Part shown: in pieces, positions 10,370-20,197 of the stretch
Layout: the number at the start of each line of letters is the position of its first letter
Numbering within the stretch: position 1 is the first letter of the stretch
Assembly (NCBI GenBank): GCA_020650975.1
Contig: JAIPMN010009742.1
Location: forward strand, 1 to 28,787
Origin: Apostichopus californicus
Lineage: Eukaryota; Echinodermata; Holothuroidea; Aspidochirotida; Stichopodidae
Reading direction: 5' to 3'
DNA length: 28,787 nt
Position numbers and translations under genes: made by a program
Notes under the pieces: generated by a model
What the model was told of the DNA's origin: nothing
Seen by the model: the letters and a program-made list of their open reading frames with translations, nothing else
The model's database searches: none

Positions 10370-10536
10370 CTTCAACTTAGCATTGCCTTCCCATTCAAGA
10401 CAGAACTGGGAATCAGGACACACTTGTGGATGGTTCCAAAGAACTGTACCCAAATGACCTGTAAGAACCTCCTTACCATGCCATGCAAAAGAGACCGCAC
10501 TCGACTGAGTGATGACTAAACCGTCCCTTTGGTATA
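10370..10536 (-). CDS. MYORG: MYORG-like GH31 glycosidase, exon 2 of 3
   Basis: Encodes residues 39-94, from YQRDGLVITQSS to CLEWEGNAKLK, the start of the N-terminal beta-sandwich of the luminal region. The acceptor is a T-rich tract ending TTTTTGTAG, and the first two bases complete a Val codon left open by exon 1. The donor is AAG/GTAATT, leaving phase 0. Length is 167 bases, so the phases close exactly between exons 1 and 3. The acceptor side lies in a triplicated 60-bp repeat that also copies the splice acceptor, so a longer in-frame version of this exon (20 extra residues, acceptor near 10597) is possible. Confidence 0.85.
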
Positions 10537-10713
10537 CTACAAAAAGAAAACAAGTGACAAACTCATTAACTGTGGATTTAAAAGACCTTTGGTACACTAC
10601 AACAAAAAAAACAAGTGACAACCTCATTAACTGTGGATTTAAATGACATTTGGTGCACTACAAAAACAAAAACAAAAACAAGTGACAAACTCAATAACTG
10701 AGGATTTAAAAGA
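10527..10713 (-). repeat. Triplicated 60-bp repeat spanning a splice acceptor
   Basis: Three copies of a unit of about 60 bp, at offsets of 60 and 61 bases. Each carries, on the minus strand, a T-rich tract, TAG, and then a copy of the first bases of exon 2 (coding YQR in copies 1 and 2). The acceptors fall just before 10536, 10596 and about 10657. Copies 1 and 2 are in the same reading frame with no stop between them. Confidence 0.85.
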
Positions 10714-12414
10714 TCTTCTGGCGGCTGAAGTTGATTGCTTTAGCAAAATTGCTGAAATTGGTCGACAACTAATTAGGCCAAAACCACATTTTCGTAGTAT
10801 ATTTTGTTGCAAAGATATGAATTTGTTCAATTTGGTGATATTTGGTAAATTGCATCTGGCAACAGCAGAATGAATGATGGCATCCTGAAGAGCAATTTAG
10901 CAACAACCAAAAAAGTTTTTCTTATTATTTTCAATAATTTATTCAACGAAGAATATACTATTTCTACCAAAAGTTGCATTATTCTAATGAAATGCTAAAT
11001 ACAGAGGACATTATTACAGTTGAGCAAATGTATATCATGTATATCAGATTTCAAGGATAAATTAACAAACAAGATTATAATAGTAGCCTTAGTAAACCTT
11101 TTAAAGAACATGCATCCTGATGATATCCCAGGCCACATACTATGATCCACTTTGTAGGTAATTGAAGGTGTTTAGCTCATCAAAATAGGTTACATTCACA
11201 TATCATAAATTGAGTGAAATGGGGCTTCAACTGGAATATCCCTTGAAGAAATTATCATGTTACAAGCCTCAAACATATATGAAAGACCAGTCTATTCACA
11301 ATATTCCATTACCCTGATCAATGGTTCATCTGTACAGATATAAACTTAGAATCAAATGCCTTGGAAAATCCTGGACTCCCTGTCACTAAAATTTACGATC
11401 CCATCAAGGTTGATGATATCGTCAAGTATAATTTACTAAAATGCATGATATGTCGAGAAAATTTAGATGATGAACGAAGTCAAAAACACTGTTAGAATAC
11501 GTGAATTCAATCGAAAGAAAAATTATCACCAGAACAGGCTCTATGAGTGGTAGATTTGAAGGAAAAAGGGGATGGACGATGACTCTGGCAAGGGTCAAAA
11601 GGTCACTGTGCTAAAATGCTACCTGTTGTAAGGCTAGGTAAATGGGAAGGCAAAATAGTACAGTCGAGACAGGTAAAAGAGGAGTAGTAAATATGTAAGA
11701 CCAGTAGGGAACAAGGTTGTCAGGATTGTCACCAACAAAATTGCTTTTAGGGCCATCATTCTGTTGATCTAATGATGTATAAAGTGTAAAAGTGAAATGT
11801 GATGGACCAATATAGAGGAAAATAGCAATAATGAGCATTTGAGCTACAAAATAATGGACTGAATCTTCTTTGGAAGTGATATGGTTTACAGGTACAGTAT
11901 CTTTAGATGGCAGAGAATGTATATACTATTTTGCTCACTGATGTAATCAACAGAATCACATAACCACAAAAACCCTACTAAATCTCTTTGCTTTTGAAAT
12001 TTCACAAATGTTTATGAAACTATATTCAAGTTGCTGTGAATGAATACATCCGATCCTTTTGATTGGGAAGTCAGATGCATTTAACATAAAATGTTAATGT
12101 ACAATAATTATTGTTAAACTTATATGTTAAGGATTTGATAAGACGTACACAAGAATGTCAACTACACCAGGATAAGATAAGAGTGGCATTTGATTTGTCC
12201 CAGTAAGGGTGCATTAGCTTCAGCATAAGGTTTAACTCTGAGAAAAAATAAAAGGAAATGGCTACAAAAATCTTGCCATATGTATTGTGGAAATTCTTGT
12301 TCATATTGTGCCATATAAAACAATTTTCTAAACTGTTTACCTTACAGTATATTTCTTTATATCAGCCCTGCATTTCTTTTTCCAAGCTTGATATAGCCTA
12401 TAGTGCAAACTTAC
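10537..12414 (-). other. Intron 1 of the MYORG-like gene
   Basis: GTAAGT to TTGTAG on the minus strand, about 1.9 kb. The end next to exon 2 holds the triplicated 60-bp repeat described separately. The rest is AT-rich, with no exon, RNA gene or recognisable transposon. Confidence 0.8.
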
Positions 12415-12529
12415 CTTTAGTACCTGAACCACCAAGAAATGTCATCAAGTCATTCCAAAAGATGGTGGATAAAACAGCAACAGCAGCAGACAAAATGAGT
12501 AATGTCTTGGCCATCTTCCTCCTGATCAT
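12415..12529 (-). CDS. MYORG: MYORG-like GH31 glycosidase, exon 1 of 3 (start codon and signal anchor)
   Basis: Encodes residues 1-38 plus one base of codon 39. It begins MIRRKMAKTLL; a positively charged N-terminus is followed by one hydrophobic segment at about residues 7-25. This is the layout of a type II signal anchor and is what MYORG proteins have. The start is chosen because an in-frame TAG lies four codons upstream and a purine sits at -3. The donor is AAAG/GTAAGT, phase 1, which fits the two leading bases of exon 2. A weak CATTAG just upstream of the ATG could be the acceptor of a 5'-UTR intron. The gene is divergent from the DIS3L-like gene starting at 14776. Confidence 0.8.
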
Positions 12530-14009
12530 GACGGCAACCTAATGTACCGAGTACAAAACGTTACAGAAAAGAGTTACGATCTAGTTAAAATACAAAGTCG
12601 AATTGGGAACAGGCAAACATTTTAGAATATTATAGGCCTAGGCCCTACCACAACTTAGTTTATTAATCTGAGTAGTAATCATTACAGTACAATCTTCAGT
12701 GTGCTGAAGTTAATCTTGCACTGCAGGGCAAAGATTTAAGGATTTTTCTGGTTGGCTATCAGACAACCAGATCTGAATTTCTGGAGAAAAAGTATGGTGA
12801 CCTAGCTCACTACAAGTTCCTGCTGAAACTTGGATAGACCTCTCTGCAAAGCAAGGCACTTTGCTACCATATTGCCTACTGCAAGTCTTTATTTCGTTAG
12901 CATGTTAAGCAATTAGAAATGAACAGTGGTCAGGTGTTACAATATGTTTGTTGTACTTAGCCTAAGGCTTAGTCCGTCTAATTAACGTGATACAGGTCTA
13001 TAACTAATTTATTGTGAATGAATCAATCATTCCCAGGGACTTACGTTATACACACGTAGCCTAACTGTGTGTTGGCAAATGTTGACAGCATTATAACCTA
13101 CACCAATAATATTTAATACTCACAATTATACTGGTATAACCGATAGTGTCGAGAAGAAACTTAAACAGTATTTCTATAGACACGAAAATAATTAGTTTTA
13201 AGAAACTAGTATCAAAAGTTATGTTTAGCACTACTGTGAAATGAGACTGTCGCGTTACCCGAGCTTCTCGGAGTTATTTTGGACGAGAGCCTACAGAAAT
13301 CTTCAAATTCTAATATATTTAACTTGTTATACCACTACAATAGTACAAGCGTTGTGTTATCATTGTCACCATGTCACCTCAAGAGCACTAGAGAGAAGTC
13401 AACGCTGTGTATCATTTCTGGCAGGTGTTTTCAGGTACACTTTGCGCTTTTGTCCTTGTAGTTTCAAGAAGGAAATATATCTATATGTTGTACAAGCGGA
13501 GTTGTTTCATCAAATAAGTTAATCAGGGATTTCAGAAACATCTCTTAATAAATCAGAGCACTGGTTGAATTTGTATGTTAGTGTTAGGTAGACTAGGGCC
13601 TAGTTCTGCGAAACTAGAATTATTGTGCTTTTGTCATGATTGGTCAATCTTCGTGCACTGCTTGGACGGTTGGTCAGTTCCAATAGTGAAAATTGGTTTA
13701 CATTTATTTAAACTGTTACCTACTTATTTTATTTATTTTTTTAAAATCCAGGCAGGGATCAAATCCCATATCACACTTGTTGGATTCTTTCATTTAGGAT
13801 ATAATTATCAATATCAGGGGTTTTTACACTAGCCTACAGCAACAGAGTTGTTTGGTTTGACTGAAATTATTTTGAAGAGGACACATCAATTACTGATCTT
13901 TATTAATTAATTAATGTTAGTAAGGGATATTTACACAACAACATGATGATAAAAAATGACCAACCAAAGTATAGGCTAAACGTGTTCGAAATTCGAATTC
14001 GAAAAAAAT
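12530..14009. other. Intergenic region between divergent genes
   Basis: Left part of the 2.2-kb interval between the start codons of the MYORG-like (minus) and DIS3L-like (plus) genes. It must contain at least one promoter, but no TATA box or CpG-rich segment stands out. A short reading frame at 13241-13522 has no recognisable homology. AGGCCTAGGCC-type words occur near 12630. Confidence 0.6.
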
Positions 14010-14674
14010 CCCAACCATTCCTTACTTTGCACATGTATAAAGATAGCTGGAGAAACACTTACATCTGTAATACTGCAATTACCTATACCTAGAATATGTG
14101 GATGTAGCATGGGATTCCATCATTGCTACTGGGTGAATATTTAAGACATAAGGCGGCGAGGAGCTATTCGATTTCCTGTCTGGGTGCGGAGTGCATTACA
14201 TGGTGCATATCTTATTTGCTGGATATTTACTGTTATTTCGAATTACATGTTGTGGGAATATATAGATGTAAACTAAGCTGATTGGCTAGTGTTCCTTCAA
14301 AGAAACTCACAACTCCATATGTGCTCTCCAAGAAAGCCTTGGCATGTTAGAGAAGATTCAAAATTAAGCAGAATACATGATATCCAACAGTTTGTTACTG
14401 AGAATCAACTCTCTTATTGATAGATTCCACTTCTTTATACTTTCACACCAGGCTCTCCCAACCATCCCTTACTTTGCTCATGTAAAGATAGCTGGAGAAA
14501 CACTTACATCTGTAATACTGCAATTACCTATACCTAGAATATGTGGCTGTAGCATGGGATTCCATCATTGCTACTGGGTGAATATTTAAGACATAAGGTG
14601 CTATTCGTTTTCCTGTCTGGGTGCTTAGTGAATTACATTGTGCATATCTTATATGCCAAACATTTACTGTTATT
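14010..14674 (+). repeat. Near-identical direct duplication in the DIS3L 5' flank
   Basis: Copy 1 at 14010-14238 and copy 2 at 14457-14674, offset 447 bases. They match along most of their length. The main differences are a 9-base insertion after AAGG in copy 1 and a few substitutions. Copy 2 ends about 100 bases before the DIS3L start codon, so the duplication may include promoter or 5'-UTR sequence. Confidence 0.9.
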
Positions 14675-14775
14675 GATCTACAGTAGCTGCCCTGTGAGTA
14701 CCATCCTTGTCTTTCATTTCCAGAATTATTTTCTTGAAGAACATAGCAACATGAAGCCATCATAAGGATATCAGG

Positions 14776-14905
14776 ATGCAAAAGCTTGACAAGTTCTTAA
14801 ACCTTAAAACGAAGCACGGCACAGTTGTCAGGGTAGTCCGGGAGCATTACCTGAGAGATGACATTCCCTGTCACAACAAACTTTGTCCACAGACATGCTC
14901 AAATG
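14776..14905 (+). CDS. DIS3L: DIS3L-like exosome-associated protein, coding exon 1
   Basis: Encodes residues 1-43, beginning MQKLDKFLNL and including VVREHYLRDDIPC. This is the conserved N-terminus of DIS3/DIS3L exosome nucleases. Three cysteines (residues 32, 37, 41) match the CR3-type Cys motif, and the CHNKLCPQ wording is closer to DIS3L than to DIS3. The start is supported by an in-frame TGA eight codons upstream and an A at -3. A good acceptor (TTTCATTTCCAG) ends at 14723, so the exon may begin there with a short 5'-UTR. Donor ATG/GTAAGT, phase 1. Confidence 0.88.
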
Positions 14906-15583
14906 GTAAGTGGTCATTGGTGGAGAAGATGTTAAGAGAGCTCTAATTTAAAATATATGTAAATTATTATATGTAATGAGAGGCTAAAAGTTAAGCTCAC
15001 AGGGTGGCATAAAACATCGGTTATGAATGACTAGAAACAGTGCACATTGGACTTAGCAATAGATTCATCATTCTTCCCCAGCCAACCTCATAGGAAGTTG
15101 GTACTGAAGGTTCCTAATCACAAAATATGTGCTGATGGTTTGAAAAGTGAAAACACAATAGAAAGTATTAAATGTACAAGGATACAATGAATGTCAGACC
15201 TGAGTAAAATTTTATGTTGGAATAAAAACTAGTAAAAATGAGGTTTTCAGAAGGAACAAACAGGAATAGTTACACATAGAATAAAGTTCTGCACTATACA
15301 TAGCCTCAGAAACACACTTCTGGGCAATTGTAAAACCCAAGCGACCTTCAGATTACTATAAACTCTTAAATTGTGAAGTCATCTCTGTTGCTCCTGCAAC
15401 GGACAAGGCTGATTTACGGTTACCCCATGATCTTAAATTGACCTCAAATACTATCTAGAGGCAGTTTAGAGTAGAGTCCCATGAGTAAAAGTCTGTAAAA
15501 ATATTGAAACACTTAGCAATTTTCAAATGTTAAAATGACGTTTATAAACCACTTACCTCTTTTCCTGTACTTTACTACTATAG
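14906..15583 (+). other. DIS3L-like intron 1
   Basis: GT-AG intron of 678 bases between coding exons 1 and 2. No repeat, RNA gene or additional exon was recognised. Confidence 0.85.
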
Positions 15584-15714
15584 GTCCTGACTGCATCCCA
15601 GCAAATGTCAGTCACATTTTGCTTCCGGACTGTTTCGTCACCAGGACATTTGCTGAAATCTTTGAGTTACCAGAGTTTAGGGGAATATTATTCCTACAGA
15701 CAGCTCTTCACTCT
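15584..15714 (+). CDS. DIS3L: DIS3L-like, coding exon 2 (start of PIN domain)
   Basis: Residues 44-87. It opens the PIN domain with ILLPDCFVTRTFAEIFE, where D59 matches the first acidic PIN position. It continues with GILFLQTALHS, matching the DIS3L strand and helix that in DIS3 bear the second acidic residue (Glu); no Glu is present here. Acceptor ACTACTATAG, donor TCT/GTGAGT, phase 1 in and 0 out, fitting both neighbours. Confidence 0.88.
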
Positions 15715-16714
15715 GTGAGTACAGTACAGTCTTCAGATTTTTTTCTTTAGTGAGAGATATACAATTAAAAAACATGGTCCAACACTTGATGCAATACTGT
15801 GAAATAATTTGTTCTCAGATGGTATATATGTTAACTATAATTTATTTCATGTATCAAGCCTCCAAAAAGCTTGTGAAGCAGCTGGACAACTGTGGGCATG
15901 ACTAACATTCTAACTTTGTTTGCTGTTGGAGCAGCCTTGGAGGTTGATTTAACATTCTAAATTTGTTTGCTATTAGTAATAATTCTTTCTGGTGATCTTG
16001 TAAGTTGCAACTTATCTAGCTTAATGAAATGTGTAAAGAGAAAGGATTGATTTTAAGTTTAAGGAGTACATCATGAAACAATAACAATAATAAAGATTTG
16101 TAAAGTGAAGGTGTTCTTCAAAATACTTTCATGGCACTTTGACACAACCATGTCAAAAGGCAAGCTTAAAGCAGCCAAACATTATGGTAAAAATTAAAAA
16201 GGCCATATGCCACCTTACAGATTAATGTTCATGGAAATAGTTGTGCTGGTTTACTCCAGTACCTTAATTACTATCATTTCATTAGGAAATAGTGGAAAGC
16301 AAAGTGAAAGGAGGTACTAACATATGATGATTACTGGACTCATTTTGTTTATTAAAGCAATTTCAAATGCACATTGTGAAGGCTGCTACTGTCATGGTTA
16401 CAAGCTGCTGCTGCTGTCATGGTTATAAGCCTCTATTGTCATGGTTACAAGCTAACTTCAGATTGTCGATACATGTGAAATTTTGCTTCTGAAGTGATAA
16501 TTGTACTGCATCATGCACATCATGAGATGATAAAAAAACTTTGTATGTTAGACAGTGCTGCAAAGAGTGCCACATTTAATTTTTTGAACTAAATGTAAAT
16601 TCCATTATATTAAAAAGTTGTCAAACTGAAATCGTTCCCCAGATATCAGTGGTGATATGATTTTTGGATGTTTTCCTGGGCATTTGTCACTTTTTTTCCT
16701 TCATTTACACACAG
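15715..16714 (+). other. DIS3L-like intron 2, with two small tandem repeats
   Basis: 1,000-base GT-AG intron. At about 15901-15975 a TAACATTCTAA...TTTGTTTGCT segment occurs twice, 53 bases apart. At 16382-16452 a GTCATGGTTACAAG unit occurs three times, at 16391, 16416 and 16438. No coding signal. Confidence 0.8.
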
Positions 16715-16866
16715 ACGCTACATGAAGGAAATAGGAGGATCTATAACCGACTTTTAGCCAAAGTGCATGATGGGAAAAGCGGCTGTGCAGTCGTAGCGAA
16801 TGAATTCTGTCGAGATATATACGATCTTCCAGAGGCAGGAGAGAAACTTTCAGACTGGCAGTTTCG
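16715..16866 (+). CDS. DIS3L: DIS3L-like, coding exon 3 (PIN domain)
   Basis: Residues 88-137 plus two bases of codon 138, with RRIYNRLLAKVHDG, VVANEFCRDIYDLP and EKLSDWQF. The NEF and LP...W pattern follows the DIS3L family. Acceptor TTTACACACAG (phase 0), donor TTTCG/GTAAGT (phase 2). A minus-strand reading frame over the same bases is a shadow. Confidence 0.88.
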
Positions 16867-17425
16867 GTAAGTCTTTGTTTTACTTCTACAGATGCCTCAC
16901 AACCTTCAATTACTTTGCTACCCAGCTTACCCATCACCTCATAACATAAGCACTCTTGTCCAGCTATGGTTTTAGTTTGTTTCTTTTTTACTTTGGTTTG
17001 AGAGCGTTGTGGTCAAGTGGTGAAGGCAGTAGACTTGTGATCTAAGGATTACAGGTTCTAGTCCTGGCCAGATCATTACGTTGTGTCCTTACACGAGGCA
17101 CTTTATCTCCATGCATCTCTTCACACAGGTGTATAAATGAGGACCTGTGAGATAAATTGTCAGTTGGGCACTGTTTTAGCTGCTGCCATGTGTGGCGGGG
17201 GGGGGATTGTTATGTGCCTTGAGCACCATTATGGGTGGATATGTCTGTGCTTCATAAATCTAATTAGTAAATTAATAAAATTAAAAATTACTTGGAAGGT
17301 TATGGTTGCATGTTTATTTACTGTATTTATGTATATTTATTTAATATTGTGCTCGTCTTGAAAACAGTGATGATTTGATGATTGCAAGAGATGCTTTCAG
17401 AAATTCTTTGATTTGTCTAACTTAG
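16867..17425 (+). other. DIS3L-like intron 3, hosting a tRNA-derived SINE
   Basis: 559-base GT-AG intron. About half is the SINE described separately. Confidence 0.85.
17000..17290 (+). mobile_element. tRNA-derived SINE
   Basis: The head resembles a tRNA. It has an A-box-like TGGTCAAGTGG at about 17010-17020 and a B-box GGTTCTAGTCC at about 17054-17064. Between them, TAGA/TCTA can form an anticodon-type stem. The body is unrelated to a tRNA, has a 9-base poly-G tract (17197-17205), and the tail is AT-rich (ATTAATAAAATT). This is the build of a tRNA-derived SINE, inserted in sense within intron 3. Ends are approximate. Confidence 0.75.
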
Positions 17426-17507
17426 CATGGTGCATAGGAGTGCAGAGTGGTATGTGAATCACCTGGAACAACAGAAAGCTGTCATAATTCTTACAGAAAA
17501 CAATGAG
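17426..17507 (+). CDS. DIS3L: DIS3L-like, coding exon 4 (PIN domain)
   Basis: Residues 138-165, short exon of 82 bases: RMVHRSAEWYVNHLEQQ then VIILTENNE. The AEWYVNHL helix and the LTEN strand end align with AAKWYNEHL and ITND of DIS3. The two catalytic Asp positions of DIS3 there are replaced (Phe in exon 3, Asn here), as expected for the degenerate PIN of DIS3L. Acceptor TCTAACTTAG, donor GAG/GTATAC. Too short to be noticed as an open frame, but phases close exactly. Confidence 0.86.
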
Positions 17508-18471
17508 GTATACAAGATTCTTTTGTATTATTAAGACAATAACTATTTGTCCAAACAACAATCTCTCACTCTTCGATGTATCGTCTGGTATTAGAGTTAC
17601 AAACTAACAGAGTACTGAAGCCAAGAAAACACATTAAAGCAGTAATGAGAATGTCTACACTCTATACAGAATAATACTTTTGCTTAAGTAGGTTCCAAAG
17701 ACAAAATTATCTGATGAAATGTAGTGTGTAAATGCATTTGTGGAGGTCTGAGACATTATAGAAATTTATACAAGAAAACCAGTTTATAGAAAATATTCAA
17801 AGCAGCTTTGGTGTTGTTTAATCATGGTTATTAATAAGCTTATTAATGGTCAATAGTATTGCCCAAAAAATATGCTAAAAGCTAGATAATGGTCACTAAT
17901 GGTCACTCAAGTTTTCAACAAGCATTTTTACTGTCACTCTAAAAGCTGTTTATAGGCACCAAGACATTTAATTGTATATTTTTAGACTTTTTAGTAATCA
18001 ATGGCCAGGAATAATTTGGAGGATCAGAGTGCTTTTAATTTAATTTAATTTTAGCATGCTAACATTTGGGCCATTGCTGATGACTGTTACAGAATGTTAA
18101 TTTTGTTTGCAAAAGTTAAATCAAGGGTTTGTTTCAATCCTTGTTCATTTTCTTTAAAACTAGAGAAAGATACATTCTGCCAAAATATATAGAGGATATC
18201 ATCTCCTTTCTGTATTATTTGGAGGAAGAACACTTTTTATGAGATGATGTGTATTTACTGTCTCATTTTCCCCCTATTATATTATTATTAACAATCCAAT
18301 GAAAAACTAGAGTTATAAACACAATAACAGCTAAACATAAAACCCAGTGGATTGCACTATTGTTGGCATGAATTTGTCATGCAGGAAAATGGAAATACAC
18401 AATAAATTATGATTTTTATCAATCTGTTGCCAAAACATGAGGACTTTTAATTTATATCCTTTCTCTTAAAG
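17508..18471 (+). other. DIS3L-like intron 4
   Basis: 964-base GT-AG intron, AT-rich, with a TTTAATTTAATTTAATTT run near 18035-18053. No other feature recognised. Confidence 0.8.
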
Positions 18472-18622
18472 CACTTTGAAGAGTACAAAGAGAAAGCCAA
18501 GAATGTCTTTGTCCTATTAATGAAAGACTATCTAGAGAGATTCTGGCCAGAGCTGAGGCAAGCGCAAGACATTTATGAATCTCTTGCGGTTGCCCTTGAA
18601 AGCGAGACTCAGCACGGGTCTG
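18472..18622 (+). CDS. DIS3L: DIS3L-like, coding exon 5 (end of PIN domain; last recognisable DIS3L exon)
   Basis: Residues 166-215 plus one base: HFEEYKEKAKNVFVLLMKDY and then LERFWPELRQAQDIYESL, matching the DIS3L segment VFVITFKNYLDNFWPDL. Acceptor TTTCTCTTAAAG, donor TCTG/GTAAGT, phase 1. In DIS3L the next part would be the EHLPL cold-shock entry, followed by OB, RNB exonuclease and S1 domains (roughly 800 residues). None of these is found in the remaining 10 kb. The next plus-strand exons encode galaxin-like sequence instead. Confidence 0.86.
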
Positions 18623-18660
18623 GTAAGTGTTCACAACTTATTAAAGTTATCGTCTGTCTT

Positions 18661-18970
18661 GTTATAAAGCTGACAACATGATTGCTTGTGTAAAAGTAAG
18701 TTGGCCTGACGTTTCGATTCTAGCAGGATCTTCTTCAGAGGCTAAATGACAAGTAACAGTAACAGAAGGGACAAAAACACACAGAATATGGTGAACACAA
18801 AGAGATAGATGTAAGGGGATTAGTAGACAAGGGATGGAGAGAAGAAAGCAACAGGGGAAGAGGAGAGGTAGGAGATAAACAGTGGAGGGACAAAGAATAC
18901 AAGAATACAAGAAAGGGACTAAGGAAAACAAGAATACACTCAAATTCGAGATTATTCTCTTGTGACACAA
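18661..18970 (-). mobile_element. Fragment of a Penelope-like retroelement (terminal-repeat relic)
   Basis: Inferred from the hammerhead motif at 18701-18750 and the adjoining low-complexity sequence, which reads as pyrimidine-rich on the minus strand. No reverse transcriptase or GIY-YIG coding remains. Outer ends are guesses. Confidence 0.45.
18701..18750 (-). ncRNA. Hammerhead ribozyme motif of a Penelope-like retroelement
   Basis: On the minus strand the order is TTAGCCT, CTGAAGA, a 15-base imperfect hairpin (GAT-C-CT / AG-A-ATC around GCT), GAAAC, GTC, AGGCCAA. This supplies the invariant hammerhead core boxes CUGANGA and GAAA, and a GUC cleavage triplet. Stem I pairs GCCT with AGGC, and after one mismatch TT with AA. 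Stem III is minimal (A-U, C-G). Such tiny-stem-III hammerheads are known from the terminal repeats of Penelope-like elements. One extra A precedes stem II. Activity is untested. Confidence 0.6.
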
Positions 18971-19654
18971 AGTGAAATCTGGATTATACAGGACTCTTAT
19001 TATTTGGATCCTAGATTATTTGATTATCTGATTTTCAACCATCTGTAAATTGAGAGGTAACACCAAGCCCATGGCCAGGAATTGTGAGGGGGAGGCCAGG
19101 GGTTGGGGGTGGCAGCTCAACATTTTCAAGGAAGGGTACCAACCATTTTAAGGAGAGGCATAATATTTGTACATCATAGTAACAGAAAACATATGACACA
19201 AGCACAGAGAAGACTAAATGTTGGAGCTTTTTACAGTATTGCTGCTATTAAACACATTCTATACAGTCTATTTCCATAGTTTAGTAAAAATTTAATATCC
19301 TTAATGGATTTTTTTCACATCCGGAAACTTTCCTGATATAAAGAAGTTTCTGGAAAATTCCAATTACACCTCCAGAAGACACCCTTTTGCAATTTTTTCT
19401 TAAATTTTCCTAAAATATATTATGAAACTGAGAACACAATATTTTTCTATATTCTAATTACTCTGGGCCACCCTTCATATCTTTCTGCCACTCATTGTTG
19501 ACCATGGGGCTCTGACTGCCTTACCCAGCCCCCCCCCCCCATCCCACACACCTTTCCTCTCTTAAAGCCTGGTTATTAAGCTACATGCCATCAGTAGCTC
19601 CGACCATTAATCCACAAGGTCAGAGGGAGGTTAGCAGTTCTCAGTAAGAGACTG

Positions 19655-20095
19655 ATGCTCAAGTAATAATAATAATATTTTATTCTTATATAGCACTCTA
19701 TATCAAAGAATGATCTCAAAGCACTTCACAAAATCGCATAATATTACAATTTAAAATTATTACAGCCTTAAAATATTACAGCCGAAAAATATTGCATCAT
19801 AAAAATTACAAAAATAAACAAATATCCTAACAATAATTATTAAAGCAATAAAATTCAGGAATTAAAGACGAAAAGCAATAAAATATGACAGCATGCAATA
19901 AAACTAAAATACCAAACTATTACAGCCGAAAATTAGTAACAATAAGACTATCAAAATATAAATAGAAAATAAATTTTAATAAACAACAATAAAAAAATTG
20001 GTAAGACGGCAACACGAACAATAAGACTGGAGGTTTAAAATGAATAATACTTTCGAAAAGGGTAAGTTTTAAGGAGTGCCTTAAAAACATTCAAG
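19655..20095 (+). mobile_element. Dispersed repeat of the ATATAGCAC/CTCAAAGC type with (TAA)n head
   Basis: Begins with TAATAATAATAAT, then TTTTATTCTTATATAGCACT and CTCAAAGCACTTCACA. It runs through an A-rich body with ATTACAGCC recurring four times and ends in AAGTTTTAAGGAGTGCC. The region at 3505-3650 has the same order of words, so both look like copies of one non-autonomous element. No coding capacity. It ends about 100 bases before the first galaxin-like exon. Confidence 0.6.
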
Positions 20096-20197
20096 TGACC
20101 TACCTATACAGTTTGATGAATAAGATTTTTCAGTCATCTATCTACTTTTTATCATTTTCTTCATCTGTCTCCTATTTACCTTTTCATCTCATGATAG

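Larger units (their letters stand above)
18623..20197 (+). other. Interval between the last DIS3L-like exon and the first galaxin-like exon, filled with mobile-element debris
   Basis: It starts with the donor GTAAGT at 18623 and ends with a pyrimidine-rich tract and ATAG at 20197. It contains the hammerhead-bearing Penelope relic, a purine-rich segment (18770-18950), an old element with flanking GGCCAGG and CCATGG words (about 19070-19550, including a 12-base poly-C at 19529-19540), and the ATATAGCAC-type repeat (19655-20095). No cold-shock-domain exon of DIS3L was found. Confidence 0.7.

Noticed and set aside
13241..13522. Open frame of 93 residues between the divergent genes
   Set aside because: No recognisable domain, a second frame is open over the same bases, and there are no splice partners.
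17005..17075. A genuine tRNA gene
   Set aside because: It has A- and B-box-like words, but acceptor-stem pairing is not evident and a SINE body and AT-rich tail follow.
18662..18970. Minus-strand open frames of 77 and 102 residues rich in Leu, Ser and Pro
   Set aside because: Two frames are open over the same pyrimidine-rich low-complexity sequence of a retroelement relic; this is composition, not coding.
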